Shown here: positions 21,973 through 23,563 of the stretch, in pieces
Layout of the letters: every line of letters starts with the position of its first letter
How positions within the stretch are numbered: the stretch's first letter is position 1
Assembly: GCA_030587525.1 (NCBI GenBank)
Contig: JAUQYW010000007.1
Span: 1-23,563 of the forward strand
Source: Candidatus Sigynarchaeota archaeon
GTDB taxonomy: Archaea; Asgardarchaeota; Lokiarchaeia; Sigynarchaeales; Sigynarchaeaceae
DNA length: 23,563 nt
Direction: 5' to 3'
Position numbers and translations under genes: made by a program
Notes under the pieces: generated by a model
What the model was told of the DNA's origin: nothing
Databases searched by the model: none
What the model saw: the letters and a program-made list of their open reading frames with translations, nothing else

Positions 21973-22075
21973 GTTGAACGTGTCGGAAAGGATGGTTTCC
22001 CCGAATTCGGGTTTTGCCTTGACTATGATATTCGCCCCGGCGCATTATCACGGTTCCGGTAATGTTGAATCGCAT
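21973..22075 (-). other. N-terminal coding extension of the G1PDH-like gene, with apparent frameshift
   Basis: In frame with the CDS at 21004-21972, codons back to about 22034 read NIIVKAKPEFGETILSDTFN, a sensible N-terminal strand of the family; an in-frame TAA stops the frame a few codons further up. The neighbouring frame supplies ATG 22075 (MRFNITGTVIMRRG). Removing one G from the GGGG run (22035-22038) would join the two as MRFNITGTVIMRRANIIVKAK. Either the assembly has a one-base error, the gene is frameshifted, or initiation uses a non-canonical codon. Confidence 0.5.
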
Positions 22076-22201
22076 TTTAGGGTTTCGGTGCATCAACGCA
22101 CGACATGTGGTCATAACTTTCACGAAGAAACCGGGTTCAATTTTGTCGTGCATATTTTATTGAACTATCACGGCCTAAAGGACATAAATTCTTCTTTCAT
22201 C

Positions 22202-22227
22202 GACCCGTGCCATCGCGGGAACGGGTC
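22202..22227. repeat. GC-rich inverted repeat
   Basis: GACCCGT and ACGGGTC form a perfect 7-base stem around a 12-base loop that can add two more pairs. T4 follows on the plus strand, but no plus-strand gene ends here, so a terminator role is doubtful. It may be an operator or an RNA structure. Confidence 0.4.
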
Positions 22228-22310
22228 TTTTCGGACTTCCAGAAGCGTTGATTCCCGTCGTTCCAGCGTGTGTTGAATTTCTGGAGAACCTTTTTTCATC
22301 CTTCTGCGAT

Positions 22311-22334
22311 TTATTCGATAAATTATTCGATAAA
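22311..22334. repeat. Perfect tandem 12-base repeat upstream of the secreted-protein gene
   Basis: TTATTCGATAAA occurs twice without a gap, ending 56 bases before the TATA box of the rightward gene. Two in-phase copies about one helical turn apart suggest a regulator binding site; chance is possible in AT-rich DNA. Confidence 0.45.
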
Positions 22335-22390
22335 AACATCCGTGAATTTAATAAATCCACGCACTATTTTGTGAATACAATTCTCCCATT

Positions 22391-22399
22391 TTATATAAT
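22391..22399 (+). promoter_or_regulatory. TATA box of the secreted glycoprotein gene (leaderless)
   Basis: TTATATAAT is centred about 26 bases before ATG 22420, the spacing expected for a leaderless archaeal transcript. Confidence 0.55.
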
Positions 22400-22419
22400 C
22401 ACAAAATCAAGATGATAAC

Positions 22420-23563
22420 ATGAAGGTTACGACACTCCTTTTGCCCATCCTTGTTTTAACCACGATGGCCAGCATCGCGATTGCCTTTTCTGCGCAAGTT
22501 CCCGGTACCAACGATACAAGCTTCGTGGTAACAAATCGTGGCATCGATACAAGTAATAGAAACACGCAACAACCAGAAAATGGTCTTTGGTGCGAATATG
22601 TAAGTTATCAAGTTATCAATGGCACCGTGACTAACGCATCTTGGATGTATGTTAACGTGACATACATTAACGCCACCCATTATCGAATCGCTGTAGAGGA
22701 ACTATACGATAACCAAAATACGCTACATCGGGGGTGGTATGTTGTCGAACAAGCATCGAGCATCGTCGTAGAAATCTCGCCTGGATATTGGCCTATTACC
22801 GGATCTCGGGATAACTTCATAGCTCCAAATGAATCCGCGATATCCACGGATATTGGTCCATACATGATGTATAGCGCCCCGGACACCTACAATGTCACCA
22901 GAATTGAATATTCAAACATCTGGAGCGAGAATCTTATGGTCTTGCAAGGGAAGACTGTAGCAGAAAACGTGACTGCCAAATATCTCATCAATTCTGGCTT
23001 GCTGGTCTCGATTTACGTCAACGATTCCCATCCCGGAGATCTTCTGCCTTCTTACCAGGCGATAGAACTCGGCCGCACGAACATCAACGCGATCGGGAAT
23101 TATTATCCGGCAATGCCAGCCCACGAGCCATGGCTGCGGTATGACATAAGCTACGTGAACAGAACAACCGGCACGATGAAACCGCTCGCATCAGAATTTG
23201 CAGTGATTGATAAGTTTTCACCCACCGGTTATAACTTGTCGCTCGCTGTAACTGGTAACTTCGGAAGCAATAACACGTTCAGCACAATCAATTTCAACAT
23301 TAGCTGCGACACGGTCATTCGCTTGATGGATAGCGACTGGCGGGGTCCATTCCCGTTCAACATGTCGGGCGTTGTCATGGGCCTAAATACTCTTCAATAT
23401 GACCCGACGTGGAATTATCCGGGACAAATCGTCGCGATGTCAATGACCCCCTTTGGAAGTTCAAATGCAATCATCATTCCTGCCGTGGTAAGTGGCCTCC
23501 AAACCTTTAGAGGTGTTTCTTGCTGGAAGATCGATTCATTACCTGGCACCCACATGCAAGCAA
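22420..23563 (+). CDS. Secreted, heavily N-glycosylated protein, 3' end outside window
   Basis: An open frame of at least 381 codons runs from ATG 22420 to the window edge without a stop. It begins MKVTTLLLPILVLTTMASIA, a classic signal peptide. The remainder has no membrane segment so far, few Lys and Cys, and many aromatic and hydroxyl residues, as in surface or secreted beta-rich proteins. About fourteen N-x-S/T sequons (such as NGT, NAS, NVT, NAT, NDS, NRT, NLS, NNT, NIS, NMS) are spread along it, an unusually high density. No known domain is recognisable. Related archaeal proteins of this type often end in a single membrane helix, but that part is missing here. The TATA box 26 bases upstream supports this start. 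Confidence 0.8.
   Translation, partial: MKVTTLLLPILVLTTMASIAIAFSAQVPGTNDTSFVVTNRGIDTSNRNTQQPENGLWCEYVSYQVINGTVTNASWMYVNVTYINATHYRIAVEELYDNQNTLHRGWYVVEQASSIVVEISPGYWPITGSRDNFIAPNESAISTDIGPYMMYSAPDTYNVTRIEYSNIWSENLMVLQGKTVAENVTAKYLINSGLLVSIYVNDSHPGDLLPSYQAIELGRTNINAIGNYYPAMPAHEPWLRYDISYVNRTTGTMKPLASEFAVIDKFSPTGYNLSLAVTGNFGSNNTFSTINFNISCDTVIRLMDSDWRGPFPFNMSGVVMGLNTLQYDPTWNYPGQIVAMSMTPFGSSNAIIIPAVVSGLQTFRGVSCWKIDSLPGTHMQA

Larger units (their letters stand above)
22076..22419. other. Intergenic region between divergent genes
   Basis: No gene that I can support. It contains a minus-strand AATAAAATAT element near 22151-22160 that could drive the G1PDH-like gene, a GC-rich inverted repeat (22202-22227), a perfect 12-base tandem repeat (22311-22334) and the TATA box of the rightward gene (22391-22399). 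Confidence 0.4.

Noticed and set aside
22202..22227. GC-rich inverted repeat as a tRNA or structured ncRNA
   Set aside because: Only one short stem is seen, with no cloverleaf arms or conserved T-loop; kept only as an inverted repeat.
22175..22360. 61-codon minus-strand open frame upstream of the G1PDH-like gene
   Set aside because: It crosses the tandem repeat and inverted repeat, has no ribosome binding site and shows no protein-like pattern.

Overview
The window reads as a piece of an archaeal chromosome, most likely from the Asgard (Promethearchaeota) side, although no marker gene fixes the phylum. Evidence for an archaeon: TATA-box promoters, two of them placed about 25 bases before an ATG as in leaderless archaeal transcripts; oligo-T termination tracts after most genes; small membrane proteins ending in CxxC zinc ribbons; secreted and membrane proteins rich in N-glycosylation sequons; and a glycerol-1-phosphate-dehydrogenase-like enzyme. 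A long leucine-rich-repeat protein and a clear major vault protein (MVP) homologue point to a lineage with eukaryote-like genes.

Layout. 1-1123 (minus): a membrane-anchored GH16 glucanase-type hydrolase followed by the start of a uroporphyrinogen-decarboxylase-like protein. 1195-1792 (minus): two small helical proteins that look like diverged copies of each other. 2201-7191 (plus): separate genes for a GH29 alpha-L-fucosidase, a signal-less sulfite-oxidase-fold molybdoenzyme, a five-helix membrane protein with a zinc ribbon, and a thiamine-diphosphate enzyme. 7246-13363 (minus): a tight four-gene operon in the order LRR protein, DUF362 protein, GH127 beta-L-arabinofuranosidase, membrane-anchored purple-acid-phosphatase-like phosphoesterase. 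13547-16142 (plus): a PIG-L deacetylase and an acyl-CoA ligase as a pair. 16286-18310 (plus): a secreted/membrane alpha/beta hydrolase. 18419-22075 (minus): a membrane protein with winged-helix-like and zinc-ribbon domains, the MVP homologue, and the G1PDH-like enzyme with a damaged or non-canonical start. 22420-end (plus): a secreted glycoprotein cut by the window edge.

How it fits together. Three glycoside hydrolase families (GH16, GH29, GH127), a carbohydrate-type deacetylase, an acyl-CoA ligase and a ThDP enzyme suggest a heterotroph that can use fucose-, arabinose- and glucan-containing polymers. The arabinofuranosidase is cotranscribed with the LRR and DUF362 genes, whose part is unknown.

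The most notable finding is the MVP homologue at 19266-20915. Its 549 residues hold about five vault repeats, a shoulder (SPFH-like) domain and a cap-helix coiled coil, in the eukaryotic order. The repeats match eukaryotic repeat 1 followed by repeats 6-9, so a vault built from it would have a shortened waist.
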